Of a stretch of DNA of 64,000 bases, positions 37,742 to 47,538 are shown piece by piece. Source of the DNA: Mucilaginibacter sp. (lineage in GTDB: Bacteria > Bacteroidota > Bacteroidia > Sphingobacteriales > Sphingobacteriaceae). Under the pieces are notes generated by a model that worked only from the letters and a program-made list of their open reading frames with translations, was not told the origin of the DNA and ran no database searches. The stretch is from positions 1-64,000 of the forward strand of contig JAQBOV010000058.1 in assembly GCA_028287895.1 (NCBI GenBank), given 5' to 3'. Within the stretch, counting starts at the first letter, position 1. Every line of letters begins with the position of its first letter. The position numbers and the translations under genes were made by a program.

Positions 37742-38197
37742 ATGAGTTCTATCTACAATTTTAATCAGATATCTGATCTGCTGGCATGCTCAGGACAACC
37801 GGTGGAACGGCAACTGGCAGCCATTGCCGATGATGGTTACCAGGTAGTCGTCAACCTGGGTTTGGCTGATGGTAAATACGCTTTGGCAGATGAAGCGGCA
37901 TCAGTAAGACGTTTGGGATTGACTTATTACCATATCCCCGTAATTTTTGATCATCCTCAAATAGATGAACTGGTTGATTTTATTGGTGTGCTGAATCAGC
38001 ATATACATGAGAAAACACTGGTACACTGTGCTGCAAATTACCGTGCATCAGTCTTTACCGGTCTTTATTTATTTGCTACTGACCAATTGAATGAGAAAGC
38101 ATTACAGGATTTTATAGAAGAAGTATGGCAACCAGATGCTGTTTGGCAGCAATTTATTGAGGATAGTATGGAATATATCAATTCGCAATCGGAATAA
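37742..38197 (+). CDS. Protein tyrosine phosphatase-like protein, DUF442/BLH family
   Basis: A 151-residue dual-specificity-phosphatase-like fold. The P-loop signature H95-C96-A-A-N-Y-R101-A-S matches HCxxxxxR of this superfamily, and an upstream SGQPVERQLAAIADDGYQVVVNLG is typical of the beta-lactamase-hydrolase-associated phosphatase family (DUF442). The candidate general acid is in the FDHPQIDEL loop. The catalytic residues are intact; substrate unknown. Monocistronic, 170 bases before leuS, expressed from a promoter whose -7 box abuts the ATG. Confidence 0.85.
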   Translation: MSSIYNFNQISDLLACSGQPVERQLAAIADDGYQVVVNLGLADGKYALADEAASVRRLGLTYYHIPVIFDHPQIDELVDFIGVLNQHIHEKTLVHCAANYRASVFTGLYLFATDQLNEKALQDFIEEVWQPDAVWQQFIEDSMEYINSQSE

Positions 38198-38367
38198 TTC
38201 ACGGAGAAATTTTATCGAACGTAATTATATGTTTGCCCTGTGACCCTTCCGGGCGGCCCGGCAGACTTTTAATCTCCCAGCTTAATCAACCAGTTAACAC
38301 GATCAACTTAATGAACTAATCCACCATTTTTCTTAATTTCGCAACCTCATACGCGGGAATAATAACA

Positions 38368-41229
38368 ATGGACTATCAATTTAAAGATATAGAGCAAAAG
38401 TGGCAGCAGTTTTGGGCCGATCATCAGACTTTTAAGGCTGACAATAACTCTGCCAAACCCAAATATTATGTACTGGATATGTTCCCCTACCCATCTGGGG
38501 CGGGGCTGCATGTAGGCCATCCGCTGGGCTATATTGCTTCTGATATTTTTGCACGATATAAACGCTTAAAGGGTTATAATGTATTACACCCGATGGGCTA
38601 CGACAGCTTTGGCCTTCCGGCTGAGCAGTATGCCATACAAACCGGTCAGCACCCTGCTGTTACTACCGAGGCTAACATTGCTACCTACCGCCGCCAGTTG
38701 GACCAGCTTGGTTTCTCGTTCGATTGGAGTCGCGAGGTACGTACCAGTTCTCCGGACTTTTATAAGTGGACGCAGTGGATATTTATGCAACTGTTCAACT
38801 CCTGGTATAATAAGGCTGCGGATAAAGCAGAACCCATCGGAAAGTTAGTCGCCCATTTTGAGCAGAACGGATCAGCAGGTGTGGATGCTGTATGCGATGA
38901 AGAAGTGGCCGCTTTTACCGCTAATGAGTGGAAAGCCTTCCCCAATGAAGAGCAGCAGGCCGAGCTGTTAAAATACCGCATGACCTACTTGCGCGAGAGC
39001 ACCGTGAACTGGTGTGCGGCATTAGGAACGGTATTAGCCAATGATGAAGTAAAAGATGGTTTCAGCGAGCGCGGCGGTTACCCGGTTGAGCAAAAGAAAA
39101 TGATGCAATGGAGCATGCGCATTACCGCCTACGCCGAGCGCCTGTTGCAGGGTCTTAATACCATTGACTGGCCCGAACCTTTAAAAGAAATGCAAAGGAA
39201 CTGGATTGGGAAAAGCATTGGCGCATCGGTTAAATTCCCGATTGAAAGGGCCGCTCACCTGTCACAACTCAGCACCCAGGACATCGAAGTATTCACCACC
39301 CGCGTCGATACCATCTTCGGGGTTACTTTTTTGGTACTTGCTCCTGAACATGAGTTGGTGCCGGCATTGACTACGCCTGACCAGAAAGCTGCAATTGATA
39401 CCTATATCGCCCAAAGCAAAAAGAAATCGGAGCTTGACCGTATGGCGGATACCAAAACGGTATCGGGCGCTTTTACGGGCAGTTATGTGATCAACCCGGT
39501 AAATGGTGAAATGGTACCCATTTTTATAGCCGACTATGTTTTGGCAGGATATGGTACCGGGGCGGTAATGGCCGTACCATCAGGCGACCAGCGGGATTAC
39601 CTTTTTGCCAAGCACTTTAATTTGCCGATACTGCCTATCATCGATATACAAAACATTGAAACAGAGGCCGACCCAACTAAGGAGGGGAAATATATCAATT
39701 CTGGTTTTATGAACGGGCTTGCTTATAAAGAAGCCACCGCCAAAGTAATTACTTTCCTGGAAGAAAAAGGTGCTGGCAAAGCAAAGATAAACTTCAGGAT
39801 GCGGGATGCTATTTTTGGTCGCCAGCGTTACTGGGGTGAACCGGTTCCTGTTTATTTCAAAGGCGATCTGCCCTATTTGATCGATGAGAAAGACCTGCCC
39901 GTTGTTCTTCCCGAAGTTGACAAATATCTGCCAACCGAAAGCGGGGAACCGCCTTTGGCACGGGCAAAAGACTGGAAATACAGGCCAGACCAATCAGCCC
40001 CCTGTAAATCCCGCGGGGGCGAATCTAAACAGGGGGCCGGGGTTGCTTATCAATACGAACATTCCACCATGCCGGGCTGGGCAGGCTCAAGCTGGTACTG
40101 GTACCGCTACATGGATGCACATAATGACCAGGAGTTTGCATCCAGAAAGACCATTGAGTACTGGAAAGATGTAGACTTATATATCGGTGGCAGCGAACAT
40201 GCCACGGGGCACCTGCTTTACAGCCGTTTCTGGAACAAGTTCCTAAAGGATTTGGGCTTGGTAGTTGAGGAGGAGCCTTTTAAAAAACTCATTAACCAGG
40301 GGCATATACAGGGGCGTTCTAATCTGGTTTACAGATTGATCGACGAAATGGGCCGTGGCACCAATACGTTTGTTTCTCATGGATTGATCAAACCATATAA
40401 AACGTCGCCTTTGCATGTGGATGTAAATATTATAGAGAACGATATTCTGGATATCAATAAATTTAAATCCTGGCGTGAGGATTTTAAAGATGCGGAGTTC
40501 ATTTTAGAAAACGGCAAATATATCTGTGGTGTCGAGATCGAGAAGATGTCGAAATCCAAATACAATGTGGTAAATCCGGATGACCTGGTAGCGCGTTATG
40601 GGGCAGATACCCTGCGCATGTACGAGATGTTTTTAGGCCCCCTCGAACAGAGCAAACCCTGGAACACCAATGGCATTGAGGGCGTATTTAAATTCCTGCG
40701 TAAATTCTGGAAACTTTTCCATGATGAACAGCTCAACTTCCGGGTAGCTGATGATGCTCCGACCAAAGCCGAACTGAAATCACTACACAAGATCATCCGC
40801 AAGGTGGAGGAAGATGTGGAACGTTTCTCGTTCAATACCTCGGTATCCAGCTTTATGATCGCCGTTAATGAACTGACCGATCTTAAGTGCAATAAAAGAG
40901 CCATATTACAAGACCTGGTGGTGGTTTTATCAGCTTATGCACCGCATATTTGCGAAGAGCTATGGGTATTATTAGGTAATCAGCCGGGCACTTTATCTTA
41001 TGCACCCTATCCAAAGTTCAATGCTGAATATTTGGTCGAGGACGAGTTTGCTTATCCTATTTCCTTCAATGGCAAAACTAAAATGAATCTCAACATATCG
41101 TTAACTCTTGAACCATCGGCCATTGAAAATTTCGTTGTTAATAATACCGAAGTTCAAAAATACCTGGATGGAAAAACACCAAAAAAGGTGATCGTGGTGA
41201 AAGGACGAATAGTAAATATTGTACTCTAG
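38368..41229 (+). CDS. leuS: Leucyl-tRNA synthetase
   Basis: Charges tRNA-Leu and edits mischarged products. The 953-residue protein has the HIGH-type motif HVGHPLGY near residue 49, the CP1 editing domain (about 230-430, with [11 protein letters not shown] and [17 protein letters not shown]), [17 protein letters not shown], and EKMSKSKYN near 727. It is longer than many bacterial LeuRS. Part of the extra length is at about residues 540-563, where a GC-rich palindrome (39997-40037) is inserted in frame and reads [16 protein letters not shown]. The palindrome sits just before the conserved TMPG block, so the enzyme presumably tolerates it on a surface loop. Confidence 0.97.
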   Translation: MDYQFKDIEQKWQQFWADHQTFKADNNSAKPKYYVLDMFPYPSGAGLHVGHPLGYIASDIFARYKRLKGYNVLHPMGYDSFGLPAEQYAIQTGQHPAVTTEANIATYRRQLDQLGFSFDWSREVRTSSPDFYKWTQWIFMQLFNSWYNKAADKAEPIGKLVAHFEQNGSAGVDAVCDEEVAAFTANEWKAFPNEEQQAELLKYRMTYLRESTVNWCAALGTVLANDEVKDGFSERGGYPVEQKKMMQWSMRITAYAERLLQGLNTIDWPEPLKEMQRNWIGKSIGASVKFPIERAAHLSQLSTQDIEVFTTRVDTIFGVTFLVLAPEHELVPALTTPDQKAAIDTYIAQSKKKSELDRMADTKTVSGAFTGSYVINPVNGEMVPIFIADYVLAGYGTGAVMAVPSGDQRDYLFAKHFNLPILPIIDIQNIETEADPTKEGKYINSGFMNGLAYKEATAKVITFLEEKGAGKAKINFRMRDAIFGRQRYWGEPVPVYFKGDLPYLIDEKDLPVVLPEVDKYLPTESGEPPLARAKDWKYRPDQSAPCKSRGGESKQGAGVAYQYEHSTMPGWAGSSWYWYRYMDAHNDQEFASRKTIEYWKDVDLYIGGSEHATGHLLYSRFWNKFLKDLGLVVEEEPFKKLINQGHIQGRSNLVYRLIDEMGRGTNTFVSHGLIKPYKTSPLHVDVNIIENDILDINKFKSWREDFKDAEFILENGKYICGVEIEKMSKSKYNVVNPDDLVARYGADTLRMYEMFLGPLEQSKPWNTNGIEGVFKFLRKFWKLFHDEQLNFRVADDAPTKAELKSLHKIIRKVEEDVERFSFNTSVSSFMIAVNELTDLKCNKRAILQDLVVVLSAYAPHICEELWVLLGNQPGTLSYAPYPKFNAEYLVEDEFAYPISFNGKTKMNLNISLTLEPSAIENFVVNNTEVQKYLDGKTPKKVIVVKGRIVNIVL
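39997..40037. repeat. leuS: Palindromic element inserted in leuS
   Basis: GCCCCCTGT (39997-40005) and ACAGGGGGC (40029-40037) are exact inverted arms; the inside holds the self-complementary CCCGCGGG (40010-40017). It preserves the leuS frame and codes for an unconserved peptide. Confidence 0.75.
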
Positions 41230-41356
41230 AAAGGCAATGCATTGCTGTCTCTGTACGGTAACGAATTAATTACAGTTGCGGCCGATGCCAAAAAAGGCAC
41301 TATTCGCTGTAACAATTGATTTGATTTTTCCTCCAATTACGAAAAAATAATTTGAA

Positions 41357-43912
41357 ATGAAACGTTTACTTATCCTTGTCACCATATTTTGTTCTGTTCT
41401 GTCGGCCAAAGCGCAACTTGGCGTCGGCGGTGGCGGGTCATCCATCGTCGGAAAAGTTTCGGGTACTATTGTTGATTCATTAACCAGGCAATCAATGCCT
41501 TATGTACCTGTTAGTATATATCGCAGTAGCGGTAAATCACTTATTAATGGTGTGATCACCGATGATAAGGGAAATTTTAAGTTTGACGGGTTACACCCCG
41601 GCACTTACAGACTTGAGATATCGTTCATGGGCTACAAAAAAAAGACGGTTGACCAGGTAACCACTACCGATTCAAAACCAGACAAGAATGTAGGTCCGGT
41701 TTCATTTTCACCAAGCGCAAAGGCACTTAAAGAAGTAGCGATTACCGGCACAGCCGGATTGGTCGAAAACAAGATAGACAAGATCGTTTATAACGCCGAA
41801 AAGGACCTTACCGCTGCAGGTGGCAATGCGACCGACGTATTACAAAAAGTCCCGCTGGTAGCCGTTGATATTAACGGGAATGTATCGTTAAGGGGAGATC
41901 AGAATGTACGCGTACTGATCAATGGCAAACCATCCGGTGCAACATCGGCCAGCTTATCAGATGTGCTAAAAACCATCCCGGCAGACCAGATTAAAAGTAT
42001 CGAAGTTATTACTTCGCCATCGGCAAAATATGATGCAGAAGGCACCGCCGGTATTATTAATATCATTACCAAGCAAAAAAATGTGTCCGGAATAAGCGGC
42101 TCAGTTAGCGGCGGGGTCGGCACACGCCAGAATAATGGCAATATTAACCTTAACTATAATAAGAACCGTTTTAGGCTGGGTATAAACGCTGGTGGTAACC
42201 TTACCTGGCCGCAAACCTCTTTAACCACATTCGATCAACACATCAACACAGCTGCCACTGGTACACAACCTGCTATTGATATTGAAAATCTTAACCGTTC
42301 AAGCAGCAACATAAAAAGGCACGGTGCAATCGGATCGGTTACCATGGGCTATGATTTTAATGCCTTTAATAGCCTCAACAGCACCTTCAGGCTAAATGAC
42401 GGGGGTTTTAACATTCATGGCTTGGGAACCTACAAGCAAACTAATTTCAATGATCCGTCCAAAAACCAGGTATATACCGGTAATACCATGTCGCATAATC
42501 ACTTTGGTGGTTTTGACTGGAATATTGATTATACCCATAAGTTTAAAAAAGAAGGTGAAGAGCTGGATATCTCGGGTCAATGGAGCCACAGTGTAATTAC
42601 TACTGATTATACAAACCTGTTTACGGCTGTTAATCCAAGTCAGACAGGCGATAACAATGGTAAAAATAATGAGTATACGCTCCAGGCGGATTATACCGTG
42701 CCTGTAAGTAAAGTTTTGAAAGTGGAAGCCGGGGGCAAAACCATACAAAGACGCATTAATAGTGTATATGACATCTTTGACACAGATAATTCCGGAGCCA
42801 ACGCAGTAAGGGATTCCTTAAACTCAAACTTATATGATTATACCCAGAATGTTTATGCAGGGTACGCTGTGTTAACCTTCACACTGCCAAAAAGCTATTC
42901 TATATTAGCAGGCAGCAGGTTTGAAGAAACACGTATCACGGGTAACCCGCAAGATCCTTTTCAAAATGCAAACAGTGCTTTGTTCCAGAACCTGCAGCCC
43001 TTCTCTTCTAACTATTCCACCTATATACCAAGTTTAACCATACAAAAAGCATTTGGAAACAATACAGTAAAATTAACTTACAGCAAACGTATACAAAGAC
43101 CAAGCCTGCAATTTTTAAATCCATTTATAAACCGCAGCAACATACAGAGCCAAAGCGTAGGTAACCCTAATTTAGGTCCGGAAACCTCGCAAACCATAGA
43201 GTTGAACTATAATGCGTTTGTAAAAACATCCGTACTTAATTTTTCAGTATATTACAAGAACACAAAAAACCTGATAGAAGGCATAGCAAAGCCGATAACT
43301 GAAGTTATTCGTGGCGATACCGTTCAGGGAACACGTACCGAATTTTCGAATGTAGGCAGCAACAACTCGTTTGGAGCAAGCTTCTTTGGTTCCATCAATC
43401 CAATCAAAATATTAACCATCCGAGGAAGTATCAATGCCTTTACTTATAGCCCCGCTCCATCGGGTCTGTTTGCAAGCTCTGCTTCCTCAACTGGAACCTA
43501 CCTGCAATATACCGCTTTTGGAAGCGCCTCTATAACTTTGCAAAGCGGTTTTATAGCTGAGGCTTTTGGGTTCACCAATTCGCCGCGCAGAACTATACAA
43601 GGTACTAACCCGGCATTTGGTATTTATGCCTTTGGCGTAAGGAAACAGTTTCTTAACAAGAAAGCTTCCATCGGTATAAATACTGTTCAACCTTTTTCTA
43701 AAAACAAATATTTCAATCAGAATATATCAAGCCCCGGTTTTACTCAAACTAGTTCCACCGCTTTCCCATTCCGTTCTGTGGGTATTACCTTTAGTTACAG
43801 CTTTGGTAAACTGAGCTTCAGTAATCCGCAAGAGAAAAAGAAGGGTGTTAATAATGATGACCTGAAACAAGGTGGTGATCAGCAGCAGGGACCTCCCAGC
43901 GGCGGCAGATAA
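41357..43912 (+). CDS. Outer membrane beta-barrel receptor (TonB-dependent-like)
   Basis: The 851-residue protein has a signal peptide (MKRLLILVTIFCSVLSAKA), a CarboxypepD_reg-like domain (about 35-115: GTIVDSLTRQSMPYVPVSIYR, FKFDGLHPGTYRLEIS), a plug domain (about 130-240: DVLQKVPLVAVDINGNVSLRG, TSPSAKYDAEGTAGIINIIT), and a long beta-barrel ending in an aromatic-rich strand and an unusual Q/G-rich tail (NDDLKQGGDQQQGPP). It matches the OMP_b-brl_3 group of TonB-dependent receptors rather than SusC. The ligand is unknown; no SusD-like gene is adjacent. A strong terminator follows. Confidence 0.92.
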   Translation: MKRLLILVTIFCSVLSAKAQLGVGGGGSSIVGKVSGTIVDSLTRQSMPYVPVSIYRSSGKSLINGVITDDKGNFKFDGLHPGTYRLEISFMGYKKKTVDQVTTTDSKPDKNVGPVSFSPSAKALKEVAITGTAGLVENKIDKIVYNAEKDLTAAGGNATDVLQKVPLVAVDINGNVSLRGDQNVRVLINGKPSGATSASLSDVLKTIPADQIKSIEVITSPSAKYDAEGTAGIINIITKQKNVSGISGSVSGGVGTRQNNGNINLNYNKNRFRLGINAGGNLTWPQTSLTTFDQHINTAATGTQPAIDIENLNRSSSNIKRHGAIGSVTMGYDFNAFNSLNSTFRLNDGGFNIHGLGTYKQTNFNDPSKNQVYTGNTMSHNHFGGFDWNIDYTHKFKKEGEELDISGQWSHSVITTDYTNLFTAVNPSQTGDNNGKNNEYTLQADYTVPVSKVLKVEAGGKTIQRRINSVYDIFDTDNSGANAVRDSLNSNLYDYTQNVYAGYAVLTFTLPKSYSILAGSRFEETRITGNPQDPFQNANSALFQNLQPFSSNYSTYIPSLTIQKAFGNNTVKLTYSKRIQRPSLQFLNPFINRSNIQSQSVGNPNLGPETSQTIELNYNAFVKTSVLNFSVYYKNTKNLIEGIAKPITEVIRGDTVQGTRTEFSNVGSNNSFGASFFGSINPIKILTIRGSINAFTYSPAPSGLFASSASSTGTYLQYTAFGSASITLQSGFIAEAFGFTNSPRRTIQGTNPAFGIYAFGVRKQFLNKKASIGINTVQPFSKNKYFNQNISSPGFTQTSSTAFPFRSVGITFSYSFGKLSFSNPQEKKKGVNNDDLKQGGDQQQGPPSGGR

Positions 43913-43940
43913 AATTACTGTGCGGACAAGCGAACTTCAG

Positions 43941-43976
43941 ATGTGCAGATGATCGGTCATCTGCACATTTTTTTTG
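43941..43976 (+). terminator. Rho-independent terminator after the receptor gene
   Basis: ATGTGCAGATGA (43941-43952) and TCATCTGCACAT (43957-43968) are perfect 12-base arms around loop TCGG, followed by eight T. It separates convergent genes. Confidence 0.92.
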
Positions 43977-44033
43977 CCTGAACCCTGATGATCAGCTCCA
44001 GGGATTACCAGGGATTTATTTTGTATAAACGAT

Positions 44034-45851
44034 CTACTCTGCTTCAATGTTGATACCTATCTGTTTGAGTAATAATGAGGCATTAAAGGTTTTGCACTCG
44101 CCATGCCTGATTTTATAATCAAACAACATTTGCCCGTCCTTTACCTGGATATCAAAATAAAAGTTGCGGATATATTGCGGGTATCGCTCTTCCAATTGCG
44201 CTATCTGCAGATCATGGGTAGCGACCACCCCTACCCCTTTTTTGCTGATCAGCTGCTCGATCACCGCTTTTGATCCCAGGTATTTATCCACCGAGTTGGT
44301 GCCGCGCAGCATTTCATCGATGAGGAAGAAAATTTTAGCATCACTATCCACAGCCGCTAACAGCATTTGCAAACGGTCGATCTCCGCCTTGAACGTCGAG
44401 GTACTCTCATTCAGGGAGTCCTTTATGCGCATATAACTTAAAATGGTGACAACGGATACCTGCATCGATTCGGCACAAACCGGAGCGCCGCATAAAGCCA
44501 GCACGGTATTGATCCCTATAGTCCGCAAAAAGGTGCTCTTGCCGGCCATATTAGAACCGGTAATGATGTCGATCTTAAAAGTATCGGTTAATTCATAATC
44601 ATTAGCGATACGGCTATTGGCGTTGATCAACGGATGAGCGATCTGACGAGCCGTTAAAGTATAACCCGCGCCTTCGGCAATCTCAGGTAAGCACCAGTTT
44701 GGGTAATTAATCCTCAAACTTGCCAGGCTGATAAGCGCCTCATACTCCGCAACTACATCAAAAGCAGCCTCGAGGCTTTCCTGGTTGGTCTTTTTCCAGT
44801 GCTCAATGGCAATGATCTGGCGGATATCCCAAAGCAAAAAGATATTAAGGGCGAAACCTAAAGCCAGATTTAAACGGTAGTTGAGCTTGTTAATCAACCC
44901 GGAAAGCTGTTTTATTTTATCCGAAACTGCTTCATCATCTTTCCTTTTGATTCTTTGAGAAAGCTTTTCCAAATATTCCGATTGCCATTCCTGATTTTCA
45001 ATACTTCTGAAAGCAAACACAAAATGACCAAGTGTTGCTCCTATCCTTCCTGCTATCAGGTCGGTTTTGTTAACACTTTCAGACTTTGAGGAAACCAAAC
45101 GGTTGTTAAATAAAGCGATTACTCCGGCAAAGTACCGGACTGGTGAATAAAAAACACCGGCTGCAATAACAGCCAATAAAAAATACGGCGCAATTTTACT
45201 ATACAGACTCAACCATTGCCGCTGCTCTAATTCAACAGGTATTTTTAAATATTCAAGCAGGCTTTTTATCTGCTCCTTCTGCTGTTTCAGGGAGAACAAA
45301 AGGTGGGCCTGAAAGTCAATTTTCCAATCGTTCTTCGTTGCAATTTCTTCAATAGCCTGTTGACGCGATAAAATAACCGCTTTAGTTGCCGAGGCATTGA
45401 GCCATGCAGCCAGCTTGATAATGCCTGGAAAAGTTGCGCTCCTGTTAACTAACTGAAATAAGGAATTACTGCCAAATATATCGAGATCAGAAGTGTAATA
45501 GTGTTTATCATTTATAAACCATGAACCATCATGGTAAATATTTGATTTATTAAGGATACTGGAAATTTCATTTTCATTAACCTTTTTAATATCCAGATAG
45601 TAGTTTTTCAGAGATTCAAAATGATTTTGTTTGGTGATCAGCCAGCTAAAGCATAAGCCGGATATGACCGCAGTTACCACTATGATCATAATCTCATCAA
45701 AACTAACGGCTAAACAGACGCAGAGAATGAATAAACCAAATATACCCAGCCTGTAAAGCGAATAATTACTTACCAGTTTTTGATATTCATCCGCCCGTGC
45801 CTCTGCTGCTGTAACTCTTTGGCGGTAATCGTTAATCATGTCCTGCACCAT
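44034..45851 (-). CDS. Membrane-anchored MutS-family ATPase
   Basis: The 605-residue protein combines a MutS core with hydrophobic segments, unlike classical MutS. Two helices lie near residues 32-72 (LGIFGLFILCVCLAVSF, IVVTAVISGLCFSWLI), another pair near 222-248 and one near 330-345. The MutS ATPase is intact: Walker A TGSNMAGKSTFLRTIG near residue 433, Walker B FFLIDEMLRGTNS near 508, and VVATHDLQIAQLEE. There is no MutS domain I (no mismatch-reading FxE motif). From memory such proteins are widespread in Bacteroidota, annotated simply as MutS-like. What DNA or RNA structure it acts on, and why at the membrane, is not known. Confidence 0.85.
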   Translation of the reverse strand: MVQDMINDYRQRVTAAEARADEYQKLVSNYSLYRLGIFGLFILCVCLAVSFDEIMIIVVTAVISGLCFSWLITKQNHFESLKNYYLDIKKVNENEISSILNKSNIYHDGSWFINDKHYYTSDLDIFGSNSLFQLVNRSATFPGIIKLAAWLNASATKAVILSRQQAIEEIATKNDWKIDFQAHLLFSLKQQKEQIKSLLEYLKIPVELEQRQWLSLYSKIAPYFLLAVIAAGVFYSPVRYFAGVIALFNNRLVSSKSESVNKTDLIAGRIGATLGHFVFAFRSIENQEWQSEYLEKLSQRIKRKDDEAVSDKIKQLSGLINKLNYRLNLALGFALNIFLLWDIRQIIAIEHWKKTNQESLEAAFDVVAEYEALISLASLRINYPNWCLPEIAEGAGYTLTARQIAHPLINANSRIANDYELTDTFKIDIITGSNMAGKSTFLRTIGINTVLALCGAPVCAESMQVSVVTILSYMRIKDSLNESTSTFKAEIDRLQMLLAAVDSDAKIFFLIDEMLRGTNSVDKYLGSKAVIEQLISKKGVGVVATHDLQIAQLEERYPQYIRNFYFDIQVKDGQMLFDYKIRHGECKTFNASLLLKQIGINIEAE

Positions 45852-45924
45852 TATTTTTTTGTTATAAGGTTAAGTTTTTGTTGTAAAATTGAAATGTCGT
45901 AAAGAGGTAAGGTTTCCGATGATG

Positions 45925-45991
45925 GTTTTAAAACAAATTGAAGCTTTGCAACATTTCAACTTTACAACTTTACAACATTTCAACCACATTT
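45925..45991. repeat. Word-like spacer before rlmH
   Basis: Imperfect copies of caacatttcaactttacaactttac precede the rlmH start. The complementary words occur at 33885-33905. Confidence 0.45.
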
Positions 45992-46465
45992 ATGAAAATA
46001 ACCTTGCTGATAGTTGGCAAAACAGAGGATGCTTATTTAAAAGAAGGGATCGATAAATACCTGAAAAGATTAAAACACTATACAAAAATAGAAGTTACCG
46101 AAATAGCTGAGCTAAAAAACACCAAAGCCCTAACCCAGGAACTGCAAAAATCAAAGGAGGCTGAATTGATCCTTAAAAAGCTATTGCCGCTCGACCATGT
46201 AATTTTATTGGATGAAAAAGGATTAGAATTATCATCATCTCAATTTGCTGCCTACATTGATAAAAAAGCACTCAGCTCAGTTGCTAATCTGGTTTTTATT
46301 GTTGGCGGCCCATACGGGTTTGACCAGGCTGTATATCAACGGGCTAATGACAAGCTTTCCCTCTCACGCATGACCTTTTCACACCAAATGGTAAGACTAT
46401 TTTTTGCTGAACAACTTTACCGCGCATTTACCATAATTAAGGGAGAGCCTTATCATCATGAATAG
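45992..46465 (+). CDS. rlmH: 23S rRNA (pseudouridine1915-N3)-methyltransferase
   Basis: A SPOUT-class methyltransferase acting on the 70S ribosome at helix 69. The 157-residue protein starts at the ATG at 45992 (MKITLLIVGKTEDAYL); a longer frame from 45938 would translate the word-like spacer. Diagnostic blocks are LDEKGLELSSSQFA, the SAM-binding FIVGGPYGFD, LSLSRMTFSHQMVRLFFAEQLYRAFTI and KGEPYHHE at the end. Length and motifs match RlmH exactly. Confidence 0.96.
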   Translation: MKITLLIVGKTEDAYLKEGIDKYLKRLKHYTKIEVTEIAELKNTKALTQELQKSKEAELILKKLLPLDHVILLDEKGLELSSSQFAAYIDKKALSSVANLVFIVGGPYGFDQAVYQRANDKLSLSRMTFSHQMVRLFFAEQLYRAFTIIKGEPYHHE

Positions 46466-46543
46466 CCCGCCTGGGGGAATAGTTAATATTATGTCAAAAA
46501 AAAACTCCTGAGATAATTCTGACAGTAAGCAAAATATTACCTT

Positions 46544-46551
46544 TAAATTTG
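46544..46551 (+). promoter_or_regulatory. -7 promoter element before the aspartyl-hydroxylase-like gene
   Basis: TAAATTTG is an exact match. It lies on top of the alternative TTG start (46549), which supports the ATG at 46570 as the true start. Confidence 0.5.
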
Positions 46552-46569
46552 ATCTATAAATTTTCGGCT

Positions 46570-47496
46570 ATGGATCAGATCATTACAGAATTACTCTCGG
46601 TCAAATTTATCTTCCTCTACGTCCTGATCATTTCGACCTTAATTGTTCACTACCGGGGAAAAGTCCGATATAAATTTTTCAGGCAGCTTACCGATCATTC
46701 TACCTTTATGGCGCCTATCAATATGCCCATGTACGCCTTGTCAGGGGTAGAAAATAAGCCATACATCCGTTCATCCTCGTTCCCGCAACTAAATCTGCTT
46801 AAGCGTAACTGGGAAATTATACGGGACGAGGCCCTTCAACTGGAACGGGCAGAACTGATAAAAGGATCGGATCAATATAATGATGTTGGTTTTAATTCAT
46901 TCTTCAGACGAGGATGGAAACGCTTTTATTTAAAATGGTATAATGATTTCCATCCTTCTGCAAAAAAATACTGCCCAAAAACCATTGAGCTGATCAAGAG
47001 TATCCCATCGGTAAAAGCAGCGATGTTTGCCGTATTGCCTGCAGGGAGTCAGTTGCTGCAACACCGCGACCCCTATGCCGGTTCATTGCGTTATCATTTA
47101 GGGCTCATCACGCCAAATTCAGAAGATTGCTATATTGTGGTTGACGGGCAAAGCTATGCCTGGAAAGACGGGGATGATGTGCTTTTTGATGAAACCTATA
47201 TACATTATGCTGAAAACAAAACCGATATCGATCGTATCATTCTGTTCTGTGATATAGAACGTCCGGTAAAAACTGTTTTTGGCCGGGCATGGAACAAGTT
47301 TTTTGGCTGGTTTATCATGGCAGCGGCCGCATCGCCAAATATGGGTAATGATAAAACCGGCAATATTAATAAAGTATTCAAATACATCTATTCGATAAGG
47401 TTAGCCGGAAAACGCATAAAAGCATACAACCGCAATTTGTACTATGCAGTAAAATATACGTTGATGCTGCTGATACTATATTTGATCTTCTTTTGA
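46570..47496 (+). CDS. Aspartyl/asparaginyl beta-hydroxylase-family Fe(II)/2-oxoglutarate dioxygenase
   Basis: The 308-residue protein has an N-terminal transmembrane helix (about 12-28), and a cupin-like domain with predicted iron ligands H165, D167 and H212 and the 2-oxoglutarate-binding R222 (QHRDPYAGSLRYHLGL, VLFDETYIHYAENKTDIDRII). A second hydrophobic stretch ends the protein. The arrangement is like LpxO, which hydroxylates lipid A acyl chains at the inner membrane. That role is inference; peptide hydroxylation is the alternative. Confidence 0.85.
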   Translation: MDQIITELLSVKFIFLYVLIISTLIVHYRGKVRYKFFRQLTDHSTFMAPINMPMYALSGVENKPYIRSSSFPQLNLLKRNWEIIRDEALQLERAELIKGSDQYNDVGFNSFFRRGWKRFYLKWYNDFHPSAKKYCPKTIELIKSIPSVKAAMFAVLPAGSQLLQHRDPYAGSLRYHLGLITPNSEDCYIVVDGQSYAWKDGDDVLFDETYIHYAENKTDIDRIILFCDIERPVKTVFGRAWNKFFGWFIMAAAASPNMGNDKTGNINKVFKYIYSIRLAGKRIKAYNRNLYYAVKYTLMLLILYLIFF

Positions 47497-47526
47497 GCGC
47501 TTAACTTTTATTTAGCTTTTAATAAT

Positions 47527-47534
47527 TAAATTTG
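47527..47534 (+). promoter_or_regulatory. -7 promoter element, four bases before the czcD-like start
   Basis: TAAATTTG is an exact match; only CTGC separates it from the ATG at 47539, implying a leaderless or one-base-leader mRNA. No -33 TTG at the usual distance. Confidence 0.5.
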
Positions 47535-47538
47535 CTGC

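Noticed and set aside
41271..41315. Hairpin-like stretch TTACAG...CTGTAA with GCC...GGC between leuS and the receptor gene
   Set aside because: The stem is weak and interrupted and lacks a U-run, so I do not call a terminator or regulatory RNA.
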